A DNA stretch of 64,000 nucleotides from Cytophagaceae bacterium. Its GTDB lineage: Bacteria; Bacteroidota; Bacteroidia; Cytophagales; Spirosomataceae. The notes beneath the pieces are model-generated. The model had not been told where the DNA came from, did no database searches, and was given only the letters and a program-made list of their open reading frames with translations. Where the stretch lies: assembly GCA_027491315.1 (NCBI GenBank), contig JAIXWL010000005.1, positions 62,001 to 126,000 on the forward strand. Reading direction: 5' to 3'. Positions 36,680 through 47,300 of this stretch are shown here, piece by piece; positions within the stretch are counted from its first letter, which is position 1, and each line of letters opens with the position of its first letter. The position numbers were made by a program, and so were the translations under genes.

Positions 36680-37462
36680 GCTTTTTTTAGCCTCCTCCCA
36701 ATATACATCCATCTCCGCTAAAGTCATTTCAGAGAGAATTTTCCCCGCTTCTTTTGCTTTCTTTTCCAAGTACTGAAATCGATAAATGAATTTACGATTG
36801 GTTCGCTCAACAGCCGTTTCTGGATTAATATCAATAAAGCGAGCAAAATTAACTAAACTGAAAATCAAATCACCCAATTCCCCTTCTGCCATCTCTTTTT
36901 CTTCATCAGATAGCTTCTTGCCTACAAATGTCTCCTTAAATTCTCCTAATTCTTCTTCTACCTTGGCCCAAACCTGCTCTTTTTCTTCCCAATCAAAACC
37001 TGCTCCGCGTGCCTTTTCTTGAATTCTCATTGCCTTCACCAATGCAGGCAATGACCCAGGCACTCCTGATAAAACAGATTCGTTCCCCTCTTTGAGTTTT
37101 AATGCCTCCCAATTGGCCTTAACTTCTTCCTCTGTATCTGCTTTAGCATCTCCATAAATATGCGGATGTCGTGAAATCAACTTTTCGGCTATGCTATCAA
37201 GTACATCTTTAACATTAAAAGCATGGTTTTCTGATCCGATTTTACTGTAAAAAACCAAATGCAAAAAAAGATCTCCAATCTCCTTTTTAACCTCCATTTG
37301 ATCGCCATCTAAGATAGCATCTGATAATTCATAGGTTTCTTCAATGGTCAGATGACGTAAAGAATCCATGGTTTGTTTCTTATCCCATGGGCATTTTTCC
37401 CTTAAATCATCCATGATACATAAAAGTCTGTCAAATGCTTCTGCAGCCTCAGGATATCTCAT
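36662..37462 (-). CDS. mazG: Nucleoside triphosphate pyrophosphohydrolase MazG
   Basis: MazG hydrolyses nucleoside triphosphates to monophosphates and pyrophosphate, cleaning non-canonical nucleotides or lowering ppGpp. Two all-alpha MazG domains are present: LREKCPWDKKQTMDSLRHL with EETYELSDAI and KKEIGDLFLHLVFY in the first, and EKEMAEGELGDLIFSLVNF with the EEELGEFKE segment in the second. The Glu/Asp metal ligands (EExxE and EIGD) look intact. The last five residues and the stop are provided by a dispersed palindromic repeat, suggesting the original C-terminus was altered. Starts at 37483 or 37501 are alternative upstream ATGs. Confidence 0.93.
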   Translation of the reverse strand: MRYPEAAEAFDRLLCIMDDLREKCPWDKKQTMDSLRHLTIEETYELSDAILDGDQMEVKKEIGDLFLHLVFYSKIGSENHAFNVKDVLDSIAEKLISRHPHIYGDAKADTEEEVKANWEALKLKEGNESVLSGVPGSLPALVKAMRIQEKARGAGFDWEEKEQVWAKVEEELGEFKETFVGKKLSDEEKEMAEGELGDLIFSLVNFARFIDINPETAVERTNRKFIYRFQYLEKKAKEAGKILSEMTLAEMDVYWEEAKKSNAGKV

Positions 37463-37506
37463 AGTATTGTTGTTTGTAAGCATATATTCCAAAATAATCA
37501 ATCAAT

Positions 37507-37620
37507 TTAAGCTGGTAAACCTAAATCATCTACTCCCATAAAATCTTTACCGTTTCCGTCAAAGGCAATAACAGCAATAAACACCTCTTGCATTGAATAC
37601 TTTGTTAAGTCGAAAAAATG
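37507..37620 (-). pseudogene. Possible remnant of a secreted protein C-terminus
   Basis: An open frame of 37 codons ends with a TAA stop; its last 28 codons begin with an ATG at 37593. The peptide (for example the segment EVFIAVIAFDGNGKDFMGV) resembles the last beta strands of an extracellular jelly-roll or choice-of-anchor type domain and has no signal or start of its own upstream of a TAG. It is either a decayed gene end or a short peptide gene. It lies directly upstream of mazG, between two copies of the 33-bp palindrome. Confidence 0.4.
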
Positions 37621-37690
37621 CTACATGATTAATATCAATTACTTGATTAAAATGATGCAATTATTTTGAAGAAAAAAACGTTGTAGCCTT

Positions 37691-37723
37691 AACGCTGTCA
37701 AGGTTTAGAACCTTGCCAGCGTT
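37691..37723 (+). repeat. Interspersed 33-bp palindrome, copy 4
   Basis: AACGCTGTCAAGGTTT, then AGAACCTTGCCAGCGTT, in the same orientation as copy 3. It lies 11 bases after the GH16 gene stop and upstream of mazG. Confidence 0.9.
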
Positions 37724-37733
37724 GAGAAAAAAT

Positions 37734-38597
37734 TTAATTATTTAACCCATACACCCGCACATAATCAACCAGCATCTTGGCTGGGAAAATAGCATCATCT
37801 ACCCCTTTTTGTCCTCCCCAATTTCCCCCAACAGCTATATTTAAAAGTAAATGTTGCTTTTTATCAAATGGCCACTCTTCCCACCCTTTGCTGGTGTTTT
37901 GAAAGGTAAAATATAACTTACCATCAATAAAGGCCTTGATGTAGTCTGGAGTCCAATCGATTCGATATTCGTGAAATGATTGATCAAAATCTGACACCAG
38001 TTGCGTAGCCGCTTTTTGCGTATTGATCACATGATTAAAAGCTTTGGTATGCACGGTAGCATGTACCACTCCGGGATCATATCCCACATGCTCCATGATA
38101 TCTATTTCGCCGTTATCTGGCCAATAAGTACTGCCATATTCCGAATGACTGGCTAAAGTCCAAATAGCGGGCCAAGTTCCTCGACCCGAGGGCAATTTGG
38201 CTCTTACTTCAATGCGACCATATAAAAAATCTTTTTTACCCTTTGTCACCAACCTAGCAGATGTAAAATTTCTATTTACGAAGCTCTCTTTTCTAGCTTC
38301 AATAGTTAAATACCCATTTTTCACAAAAGCATTGTCCAAATCCGCTTTGGTATAAAACTGAAGTTCATTATTTCCCCAACCTGAACCTCCCACATCATAA
38401 GACCAGATTTTTTCGTCAGGCAATCCTGATTGCTCAAATTCATCTGACCAAACCGGGTTTTGAGTAAAACTATACTCTTTGGCCGCTACGCTTTGAATAT
38501 TTTGAATATTCAAAGGCTCTGGAACATCTGAACCTTGTTTACAGGCTAAAAAAATTAGTAAAATAAGTCCCCCCAATAAGGATATTTGCTTTTTCAT
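37734..38597 (-). CDS. GH16 family endo-glucanase lipoprotein
   Basis: A 287-residue family GH16 glycosidase with a lipoprotein signal (lipobox LACKQ, Cys near residue 19), thus probably displayed at the cell surface or periplasm. The catalytic motif GEIDIMEHVG places the nucleophile at Glu154 and the acid/base at Glu159, the E-x-D-x-x-E pattern of laminarinases and lichenases. Supporting stretches are WSDEFEQSGLPDEKIWSYDVG, YGRIEVRAKLPSGRGTWPAIW and the WGNNELQFYT segment. It likely cuts beta-1,3-glucans such as laminarin (family inference). It stands alone. Confidence 0.9.
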   Translation of the reverse strand: MKKQISLLGGLILLIFLACKQGSDVPEPLNIQNIQSVAAKEYSFTQNPVWSDEFEQSGLPDEKIWSYDVGGSGWGNNELQFYTKADLDNAFVKNGYLTIEARKESFVNRNFTSARLVTKGKKDFLYGRIEVRAKLPSGRGTWPAIWTLASHSEYGSTYWPDNGEIDIMEHVGYDPGVVHATVHTKAFNHVINTQKAATQLVSDFDQSFHEYRIDWTPDYIKAFIDGKLYFTFQNTSKGWEEWPFDKKQHLLLNIAVGGNWGGQKGVDDAIFPAKMLVDYVRVYGLNN

Positions 38598-38675
38598 TTT
38601 TGACTATTTTAATATTAAATTAAGGAGAATCAGCTCAAAATTCCTAATTTGATTCGCGATTTTACCCGCCTACAC

Positions 38676-40700
38676 ATGGACTTCCAATTAGTATCTTCTT
38701 ATCAACCTACGGGTGACCAACCTACTGCTATACAACAGCTGGTAGAAGGGGTTCAAAAAAATGAAGCCGCTCAAACGCTTTTGGGAGTAACTGGCTCTGG
38801 TAAAACCTTTACCATTGCCAATGTCATTCAACAAATCAATAGGCCAACGCTTATTTTGAGCCATAATAAAACTTTAGCCGCCCAGTTGTACGGAGAATTT
38901 AAATCTTTCTTCCCTGAAAATGCGGTTGAATATTTCATTTCCTATTATGACTATTACCAGCCTGAAGCTTTTATACCTACCACTGGGACTTACATAGAAA
39001 AAGATCTTTCTATTAATCAGGAAATAGAAAAACTGAGATTAGCCACCACCTCTTCGCTCATGTCGGGCAGGAGGGATATCATTGTGATTGCTTCGGTTTC
39101 CTGCATTTATGGAATGGGAAATCCTGATGAATACCGAAATTCCATATTAAGAATTGGCGTGGGAGAAACCATTTCAAGAAATCAATTCTTATTCCGCTTG
39201 GTGGAAATATTATATGCGCGTACCGAAGGTGAATTTTTACGAGGTACTTTTCGCGTAAAAGGAGATACGGTTGACATCTTTTTGGCCTATGCGGACTTCG
39301 GTTACCGATTCATCTTTTTTGGGGATGAAATCGAAGAAATCCATCGGATAGACCCATGGACGGGGAAGAAAATTTCTACCGAAAAAATGGTGGCAATATT
39401 CCCTGCCAACTTATTTGTCACAGGGAGAGAAACTTTAAACCAAGCCATTTCCTTCATTCAAGCTGATTTAGTTGCCCAAATTAAACACTTTGAATCAGAA
39501 GGCCGATTATTAGAGGCAGAGCGTATCAAGCAAAGAACGGAATTTGACCTAGAAATGATGCGGGAATTGGGTTATTGTTCGGGAATTGAGAATTATTCTA
39601 GGTACTTTGATCAAAGGAAGGCAGGCCAAAGGCCATTCTGTTTACTTGACTTCTTCCCAGAAGACTTCCTCATGGTAGTAGACGAAAGTCATGCTACCAT
39701 GCCTCAAATTAGGGCCATGTGGGGTGGCGACCGCTCGCGCAAGGAATCTCTGGTGGAATATGGCTTCAGGCTTCCATCTGCCATGGATAACCGACCACTT
39801 ACTTTCCAAGAATTCGAGGATATCATTGGGCAAACCATTTTTGTTTCTGCTACTCCCTCCGACTATGAATTACGACGATCTGAAGGTGTAGTTGTGGAAC
39901 AAATCATTCGTCCAACAGGCCTTCTAGATCCTAAAATTGAGGTTCGTCCAACTAAAAATCAAATTGATGATTTACTGGATGAAATATATGATCGCGTCAA
40001 GAAGAAAGAAAGAGTTCTTATTACCACCTTAACCAAAAGAATGGCGGAAGAACTTTCCAAATACTTAGACCGCGTGGGAGTAAAAGGACGGTATATTCAC
40101 TCGGAAATTAAATCCTTAGAGCGTGTAGAGATATTACGTGAACTCCGACTCGGGGTTTTTGATGTGTTGGTAGGGGTTAATCTCTTGCGAGAGGGTCTAG
40201 ATTTGCCAGAAGTGTCGCTCGTGGCCATCATGGATGCCGATAAAGAAGGATTCTTGCGTGATATCCGATCACTGATTCAAACCATAGGAAGAGCGGCCAG
40301 AAATGAAAATGGGAAGGTATTGATGTATGCCGACCGTATCACAGGATCCATGGAAAAAGCCATATCTGAAACAAATCGAAGAAGAGCGATTCAAATGGAA
40401 TACAATGAAGCGCATGGCATTACTCCTAAAACCATTTGGCGTAGCCATGATGAGATTTTGGAACAAACCTCCATTGCAGATCGTATGGCTAAACCTACTA
40501 AAAACTATTTGATTCAACCAGAAGAAAAACTAGCCGCAGCCGATCCATTGTTGGCCTATATGTCGAAAGGCGACTTGGTCAAACAACGCGACAGCATTCG
40601 AAAAGAGATGGAAAAGGCCGCCAAAGAGATGGACTTCCCATTGGCTGCTAAATTTAGGGATGAATTATTGGCAGTAGAAAAACTTATTTCCGAAAAGTAA
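38676..40700 (+). CDS. uvrB: UvrABC excinuclease subunit B
   Basis: UvrB loads at DNA lesions and directs incision in nucleotide excision repair. The 674-residue protein starts with [20 protein letters not shown] and has Walker [12 protein letters not shown], the beta-hairpin region [34 protein letters not shown] with the DEAH-like motif, [20 protein letters not shown], and QTIGRAARN (motif VI). A UVR domain ([24 protein letters not shown]) ends the protein. The ATG preceding DFQLVSS was preferred to an upstream TTG. A bidirectional terminator separates it from the convergent pdhA gene. Confidence 0.97.
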   Translation: MDFQLVSSYQPTGDQPTAIQQLVEGVQKNEAAQTLLGVTGSGKTFTIANVIQQINRPTLILSHNKTLAAQLYGEFKSFFPENAVEYFISYYDYYQPEAFIPTTGTYIEKDLSINQEIEKLRLATTSSLMSGRRDIIVIASVSCIYGMGNPDEYRNSILRIGVGETISRNQFLFRLVEILYARTEGEFLRGTFRVKGDTVDIFLAYADFGYRFIFFGDEIEEIHRIDPWTGKKISTEKMVAIFPANLFVTGRETLNQAISFIQADLVAQIKHFESEGRLLEAERIKQRTEFDLEMMRELGYCSGIENYSRYFDQRKAGQRPFCLLDFFPEDFLMVVDESHATMPQIRAMWGGDRSRKESLVEYGFRLPSAMDNRPLTFQEFEDIIGQTIFVSATPSDYELRRSEGVVVEQIIRPTGLLDPKIEVRPTKNQIDDLLDEIYDRVKKKERVLITTLTKRMAEELSKYLDRVGVKGRYIHSEIKSLERVEILRELRLGVFDVLVGVNLLREGLDLPEVSLVAIMDADKEGFLRDIRSLIQTIGRAARNENGKVLMYADRITGSMEKAISETNRRRAIQMEYNEAHGITPKTIWRSHDEILEQTSIADRMAKPTKNYLIQPEEKLAAADPLLAYMSKGDLVKQRDSIRKEMEKAAKEMDFPLAAKFRDELLAVEKLISEK

Positions 40701-40724
40701 ATAATTCATTTTCCTCAGGGACAA

Positions 40725-40757
40725 AATAAAAAATGCCCGAATTTCTTCGGGCATTCC
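40725..40757. terminator. Bidirectional terminator between uvrB and pdhA
   Basis: A ten-base perfect stem AATGCCCGAA / TTCGGGCATT with a TTTC loop and T/A-rich flanks, placed between convergent genes. Confidence 0.85.
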
Positions 40758-40776
40758 TTCGATTTATCTTGGACTC

Positions 40777-41787
40777 TTATTCTTCAATAAAAGGATAATC
40801 CTCCTGAACATAAACATCTTTGTAAGCTTCATCTTTCGATGGGAACGGAGAGTTTTCTGCAAATTCCACTGATTCTTGTACTTGAATTTTGATCTTAGCG
40901 TCTATCTCGTCCAATTCCGCTTGGGTCATAATATTATTTTCTAAAATGGTCATTTTAACCTGCTCGATTGGATCACGCTCTTTGTAAGCTTCTACCTCTT
41001 CCTTAGAACGGTATTTTTGAGGATCTGACATCGAGTGTCCACGATAACGATAGGTTCTAAATTCTAAGAAAGTAGGCCCTTCTCCTGCACGTGCTCTTGC
41101 CGCAGCGCGAGAAACTGCCTCATGTACTGCTTCCACGTCCATCGCATCTACTGGCTCAGATGGCATATCATAAGCCTCACCAATGGTGTATAAATCAGTT
41201 ACATTGGAAGTTCTAGCAACCGAAGTTCCCATGGCATAACCATTGTTCTCTACCACAAAAATTACAGGAATTTTCCAAGTCATCGCAATGTTGAATGTCT
41301 CATGCAAAGCTCCTTGGCGAACCGCACCATCACCAAAATAACAGATAGCTAAATTTCCTGTTTTATTATATTTCTCAGCAAATCCTAAACCAGCCCCCAA
41401 AGGAATCTGAGCACCTACGATACCGTGTCCTCCTACAAATCCTACACTCTTATCAAAGATGTGCATCGATCCACCTTTACCTTTGGATGCTCCCGTGATT
41501 TTTCCATATAACTCCGCCATAATAGCGTTAGGTGATGTTCCTAAAGCTAATGGGATACCATGATCACGGTAAGCAGTGATGTATTTATCTCCTTCTCTTA
41601 AAGCTGATTTTGAACCAGAAGAACATGCTTCCTGTCCAATGTATAAGTGGCAAAAGCCTTTAATTTTTTGCATTCCATACAATTGACCGCACTTCTCTTC
41701 AAACTTACGTTGCAACTGCATCGACTCATACCAATAGCGGTAGGTCTCTTTCGAATACTTAGGAGCTTTTGTTTCTTTCTTTGCCAT
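40777..41787 (-). CDS. pdhA: Pyruvate dehydrogenase E1 component alpha subunit
   Basis: PdhA with PdhB forms the thiamine-diphosphate-dependent E1 that decarboxylates pyruvate and passes the acetyl group to the lipoyl E2. The 336-residue protein shows the family N-terminus (YRYWYESMQLQRKFEEKC), RDHGIPLALG, the TPP-binding motif GDGAVRQGALHETFNIA ending in VVENNGYAMGT, and the phospho-loop region TYRYRGHSMSDPQKYR. pdhB is not adjacent downstream; it lies elsewhere. The ATG before AKKETKA was chosen over an upstream one giving four more residues. Confidence 0.94.
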   Translation of the reverse strand: MAKKETKAPKYSKETYRYWYESMQLQRKFEEKCGQLYGMQKIKGFCHLYIGQEACSSGSKSALREGDKYITAYRDHGIPLALGTSPNAIMAELYGKITGASKGKGGSMHIFDKSVGFVGGHGIVGAQIPLGAGLGFAEKYNKTGNLAICYFGDGAVRQGALHETFNIAMTWKIPVIFVVENNGYAMGTSVARTSNVTDLYTIGEAYDMPSEPVDAMDVEAVHEAVSRAAARARAGEGPTFLEFRTYRYRGHSMSDPQKYRSKEEVEAYKERDPIEQVKMTILENNIMTQAELDEIDAKIKIQVQESVEFAENSPFPSKDEAYKDVYVQEDYPFIEE

Positions 41788-41967
41788 GATTTTATTCAAA
41801 AATTCATTTGGTTAGTCGAATGGGGAAATACCCATTGACCGAATCAGCTACGAAATTAAAACAAAAGCATTAAGCTGCCAAAAAATGAATGGATTTAGCC
41901 AAAATCAATCCGTAAAATCCATGATTATTCCTTATTTTTACGATTCAAGCCTTATTTCTAAGCCCGC

Positions 41968-43071
41968 ATGTACCTTAAATCATTACAGGTCAAACAATTT
42001 AAGTCCTATGCGGAAGCTCAATTTGATTTTATCTCCAACATCAATTGTATCGTAGGTGAAAATGGAATCGGTAAAACCAATCTGTTGGATGCCATACATT
42101 TTCTATCCATGACTAAAAGTGCACGGGGCTTAGGAGATCCTCTTTGTATACAACATGGAGAAGATTATTTCATGATTCAGGGAAATTTTGTTTACAAAAA
42201 ACAAGATGATACAAAGATCCCAGCCAGTGAAACACAGATAACCTGTGCCTACCAACGAGGGCAGAAGAAGACTTTTCTTCGAGACCAAAAAGCCTACCCT
42301 CGTTTGGCTGACCACATAGGTAATTTCCCGGTTGTGCTGATGGATCCGTATGACACCGACTTAATCCGTGAGGGGAGTGAAGAACGTCGACGATTTTTCG
42401 ATGGAATGATGGCTCAAATGGACCGTGGTTTTTTAGATAATTTACTTCGATACAATCGAATCGTCCAACAAAGAAATACCTTATTAAAACACTTTGCTGA
42501 GCGAGGAAGCATAGATCGAATACAGCTCGACAGTTACCATGATCCGATGGTGCAACTTGGAGAAAGTATCGCGCTTGCTCGCGCCGAATTTCTAACTAAA
42601 TACCTCCCCAATTTTCAATCGCACTATGCCAAATTATCCGATGACCGAGAACAGGTCAACATTCAAATAGAAAACACCTTCCCTTTAGGAGAGCTAGATA
42701 ATTCATTAAGAAAAGCGGAAGCCCAAGATCTAGCTGCACAAAGAAGTACCTTGGGTATACATCGAGATGATTTTAGCTTTGAAATCAATGGATTTCCCTT
42801 GAAAAAATTCGGCTCTCAAGGACAGCAAAAAAGCTTTGTGGTGGCCTTAAAACTTGCTCAATTTGATACTTTGGCACAAGCCCACCCTAGAAAACCGCTC
42901 CTATTATTGGATGATATTTTTGATAAGCTGGATGACCGAAGGATTCAACGATTGGTACAAATGATGGCGGAGGATCATTTTGGACAAGTATTCATTACGG
43001 ATGCTAGACCTGAAAGAACCAAATCACTACTCAAAAACCTTCAAGGCGAAATTAAGTACTTGGCCTTATAA
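41968..43071 (+). CDS. recF: DNA replication and repair protein RecF
   Basis: RecF is an SMC-like ATPase that loads RecA at gapped DNA with RecO and RecR. The 367-residue protein has YLKSLQVKQFKSYAEAQF at the N-terminus, Walker A VGENGIGKTNLLDAIHFL near residue 30, the ABC signature region FGSQGQQKSFVVALKLAQ near residue 278, and Walker B LLLLDDIFDKLDDRR near residue 310. Its last six bases overlap the convergent glycosyltransferase gene. Confidence 0.96.
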   Translation: MYLKSLQVKQFKSYAEAQFDFISNINCIVGENGIGKTNLLDAIHFLSMTKSARGLGDPLCIQHGEDYFMIQGNFVYKKQDDTKIPASETQITCAYQRGQKKTFLRDQKAYPRLADHIGNFPVVLMDPYDTDLIREGSEERRRFFDGMMAQMDRGFLDNLLRYNRIVQQRNTLLKHFAERGSIDRIQLDSYHDPMVQLGESIALARAEFLTKYLPNFQSHYAKLSDDREQVNIQIENTFPLGELDNSLRKAEAQDLAAQRSTLGIHRDDFSFEINGFPLKKFGSQGQQKSFVVALKLAQFDTLAQAHPRKPLLLLDDIFDKLDDRRIQRLVQMMAEDHFGQVFITDARPERTKSLLKNLQGEIKYLAL

Positions 43072-44250
43072 AAATAGGCCTTGGTATAAGGTTTCGGCAA
43101 AGGCCTGTTCAGAGTTTTCATGCGCCATTTTTTCCATTTGCTCTTTGGAAAAACCTATGCCTAGATTCAAAAATTGCTCCAACTGCTCAGCTATTTGAAC
43201 GGGGGATTGGGCATCTACTACAATTCCCAAATGCATGCTTTGAATTAATTTTCCAAGAAGGCCAAAGTTAGTACCCAAAACTACTTTTTGGGAAATACTT
43301 GCACGCACCAAGACTGAACTCATTCCCACGTGATTTTGATATAACATCAACACTAAATCGGCTGCTTCAAAACACAACTGAATTTCTTTGCCTTTCAATT
43401 CTTGAAAGATGGAAATGACCTCTAGCTCGGGATATTGGGGGAATAGTTCTTCCAAATGTTTTTGATAGGCTGGGCTTATTGCCCCTGCCACCAAGAGACA
43501 AATTTGATTTAACTCTTCTTGATTTAAATGTTGGGTCGACTGCAAATATGCTTCTATTCCTTTTCTAGGATCTAGGTAACCGAAAATTAAGCATAGCTTT
43601 TTGTTGGCAGGTAATTTCCACTTCTCTTTAAAATCCTCTACGTCAGCCGAACTCAGCTCATAAGCTCTTACTGGATCTGAAATTCTTAAGACTTGAGTTT
43701 TTCCAACCCATGGACGAATATGTTTGACAGCCTTATGATCTAAACTGAATAAGACTTTCATGGAAGATCTCCAAGTGGAGAATCGCAACATCCATTTTTT
43801 AATCAAGGCACTTTTCCAAGAAGCTTTACGATAGTAAAAATTGGGTCTAAAATAAATTCCTCCCAACTGAAAATGAGCTTTTTTGCCAAACAAAATCCCC
43901 AACTGGAAATAATCAAAATACATTAACAAACCATGAGATGCTTGCCAGGCTTCACTTATGTCCACATATAAATTCCATTCAGCTATGGACCTTTTATAGA
44001 TGGATTGTCCATGCAAGCGCTCAATTGTAGAGGCATCTAAGGGATGAAAATGGATATTATTCCCTAAATCAAAACCCCAATTTTCACGATGATTTTTGAA
44101 ACTTTGAATAAAGTTTTCTGGAACAATAAGTAAAAGCTCTACATCAGGCTTTTGGCTAAATTGATGTATCAAGTATGCTAGATAATCCGCATGATGACCG
44201 TCATCAATGGAGTCAAAAATACTTAATCGATACGTTGTAGAGCTCGCCAT
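43066..44250 (-). CDS. GT-B type glycosyltransferase
   Basis: A 394-residue protein with the two-domain GT-B layout. The C-terminal half shows LCLIFGYLDPRKGIEAYLQ near residue 215, and the donor-domain segment LVLMLYQNHVGMSSVLVRASI with a Ser/Glu-poor variant of the usual E-x7-E motif. The N-terminal domain starts with YRLSIFDSIDDGHHADYLAY. No membrane segment is obvious. Sequence similarity to known GT4 families appears remote, so the sugar donor is open. It is divergent from the large exported esterase gene. Confidence 0.65.
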   Translation of the reverse strand: MASSTTYRLSIFDSIDDGHHADYLAYLIHQFSQKPDVELLLIVPENFIQSFKNHRENWGFDLGNNIHFHPLDASTIERLHGQSIYKRSIAEWNLYVDISEAWQASHGLLMYFDYFQLGILFGKKAHFQLGGIYFRPNFYYRKASWKSALIKKWMLRFSTWRSSMKVLFSLDHKAVKHIRPWVGKTQVLRISDPVRAYELSSADVEDFKEKWKLPANKKLCLIFGYLDPRKGIEAYLQSTQHLNQEELNQICLLVAGAISPAYQKHLEELFPQYPELEVISIFQELKGKEIQLCFEAADLVLMLYQNHVGMSSVLVRASISQKVVLGTNFGLLGKLIQSMHLGIVVDAQSPVQIAEQLEQFLNLGIGFSKEQMEKMAHENSEQAFAETLYQGLFL

Positions 44251-44302
44251 AAGGTATCAAAATTAAGAATAAAATGCGTAATTTTACATTTATTGTATCC
44301 TT

Positions 44303-47300
44303 GTGTTAACGCGCCGTCTTTACCTATTTTTCCTTACCCTTGCACTCTTTTTCTTTGAATTGAAACAATCGAGGAGTCAAAGAATAGGAGGTTTTTTATT
44401 TGATAAATTACCTCAAGACTATCAATTATATCCCAGAAATCATCAAAACAATGGCCTGATCTCCATTGCTGGTACTTCCGATTCGAATCAATGGACGAAT
44501 ATATCCATTGTAGTAAATAGAAATAAGGATCGGTATTCCTATTCAAAAATCAAATTAAACTTCCAACAAGGTCTAGGTTTTTTCAATACGCAAATCAGCA
44601 TCAAAGCAGAGTTAGCTGAATACGAAATTCAAATTTACGCCATACAACAACAGGACTCTATTCTAATCGTCAACAGAAAAAACATTGTGGCGGGTGATGT
44701 CTTTTTAGTCAGTGGACAGTCCAACTCGTATAATGGGAAAGAGAACAAAAAAGTCTACAAGGGTGAATTTGCCCGGAGTTTTGGAAAATATGCCAACTAT
44801 ACCAATACAGTGCCATATAACCCCTCAGACACTTTGTGGTCTATCTCCAATAGTCCCGCAGATGTAGGTTTATGGGCTTCTCAAATCCAAAAACATATCA
44901 TAGAGGAACAAAAAATCCCAGTCTGCATCATCAATGGAGGCTCTGGAGGTTCATCCATGGAATATAATCTGGCAAGAGGAGTAGAAAAAGCAGATCTGTC
45001 GCAGTCGAGCGGTAGATTGTATTATAAAGTCATGAAAGCAGGCTTATTGAATGCAGCAAAGGCTTTTATCTATCGGCAGGGGGAAAATGATTCCAATGGA
45101 AATGCTTTGGGCTGGCTGGAAAACTTTAAAAAGCATGTTGATTTGTTAAAAAAGGAATATCCGAGTATTCAGAAAATTTATTTACCTCAAATCAATGTCG
45201 TGGATGGGAATTATGCCATGCAAGGGTATTTGAGAAATGATCAACGCAAAATTCTTCAAGAGAACCACTTCATTCAAGGATTTGCTACGGTGGGTACCCA
45301 AGGATACGATGGAATTCACTATACACCAGAAGGTTATTTTCAAAGTGCATGGGAGATGTATCGATTATTGGATCGTGATTTCTACAGTAAAAAAATCAAT
45401 GCGGCTTATGAAAGTCCAAATCTAAAAAGGGCCTATTTTGGCTCAGCAGATAAAAAATTGATTGTTTTGGAATTTGACGATAAACAAGAAATGGTGGTAC
45501 AGCAAGACACCACGCTCATGACCAAGCAAGGCCAAAACTTGCTGAGGTCAATCCAAGAGAATTTCTATTTAACGGGTATTTCTTTACCTCAACTCAAATT
45601 TCAAGAAATACAAGCAGTCAAGGCTTATGGAAACAAGGTTGTAATACGTTTGGAAAAAGCTCCCTTAGAAGAAGTTATTTCTTACTTACCAAGCTATTTT
45701 CCCAAAGACAATTTCAATCAATTTTCTGGACCTTATTTGAAAAACAAAGGAGGTATGCGGGCTTTTAGTTTTGAAAATATTCGAATTGAGCCAATAGAAC
45801 TTTTCGATACATTAGCCAGTGTGCATACTTTTTATACGATTCCTCAAGACTACCAATTATTTCCCCGAAATAAAAAAACGAATTTAGGAGAAATTACCTT
45901 GGCAGGGAATGAAAGAAGTGGCCATTATAAGGCTATTTCAGCAATTTTAAAAACAATTAATGGGATTCAGTCATACCAAAGATTGAATTTGGTTTATCAA
46001 AATAATAGAGCGGAATGGACTTTAAAATTGCCCATAAAAGCAGAAAAAGTAAATCATACCTTAGAAATATTTGTCCATAAATCATCCATAGATTCTGTGA
46101 AAATTGCCTCTAGAGGGCATCTGGTGGCAGGAGATATCATTCTGGTGAACGGAGGAATTAATGCAAGTGCCTCTTTTAATGAATCGGAAACGGATGAATT
46201 TTCCCGGACATTTGGGAGAAATTCCATCCAACATAATGGGGAGGAATACGCTCTGTCAGATACCATTTGGTCCGTCGCTAATTCCGCGGGTTATGCCAAT
46301 AATGTAGGCCCATTAGCTTATTCTTTACAAAAAAACTTATCCGAATCCCTTCAAATTCCCATTGCCCTATTGAATCTTAGCGACCATCACTCTACCACGG
46401 AAGGATTATTGAAATCGGCCATGGACACTTTATCGCTAAGAACGAACTATGGCAAAATGCTCTATCGAATCGAAAAAGCTGGACTAAAGAATCAGGTTAA
46501 AGCCTATATTTTCCGACATGGTGAAATCGATTCGGATAAGATAGCTCAGTCGACCATCGCTTCTGTAAATCAGCTAATTCAGGATTTAAAAGATGATTTC
46601 CCGGGCTTAGAGAAAATCGTACTTTGTCAAAATGACATTGGCGACCACCCTAGTGAAAATGGCGCTATTTTACGAGAATTTCAAAGGACCATTACCCGAA
46701 AATTCCCCATGGTAATCCCTTTCAGTACGCTGGGAACTAAGGGTTTTACAGGTTCCATTTATTCCAAAGAAGGATACCAAAGTAATGGTAGAGAAATTGC
46801 CCAACTATTACTTCTGCAAGTCTATCAGCTAGGAAATTCTGATGTTGAAAACGGAGCGCCCAATTTAAAAAAGGTGTACCAATCACGCACGAATCCGGAA
46901 AAATTGACCTTAGAATTTGAAAAAGGTCAAAACATTCAGTTTCCAGGTACCTTCACTCATCCCTCTGGCAAAAAATTGGAAATCAATGAATTTATCAATG
47001 TGGATAATTTTGCCTTTCAAATTAAAAAAGCCACAGTCAATGGTCATAAAATTGAATTGGATTTAGTTTCTAATACCCCCAAAAATACGATCTCATATTT
47101 ACCTTCTTTCGTTAGTAGCAATTACTATTTTTTTCCCTATTTAGGCCCATATATCCAAAATTCTAAAGGGAAAAATGCCTTTTCATTTTACCAAGTTAAA
47201 ATTCAAAAAGCTCTAGGTGCGCCCAAAATACTAGAAAAGCAGAAAAAATGGGATTTGATTTCCATTCAATGGGAGAATTTACCTCAGGCCTCATCCTACC

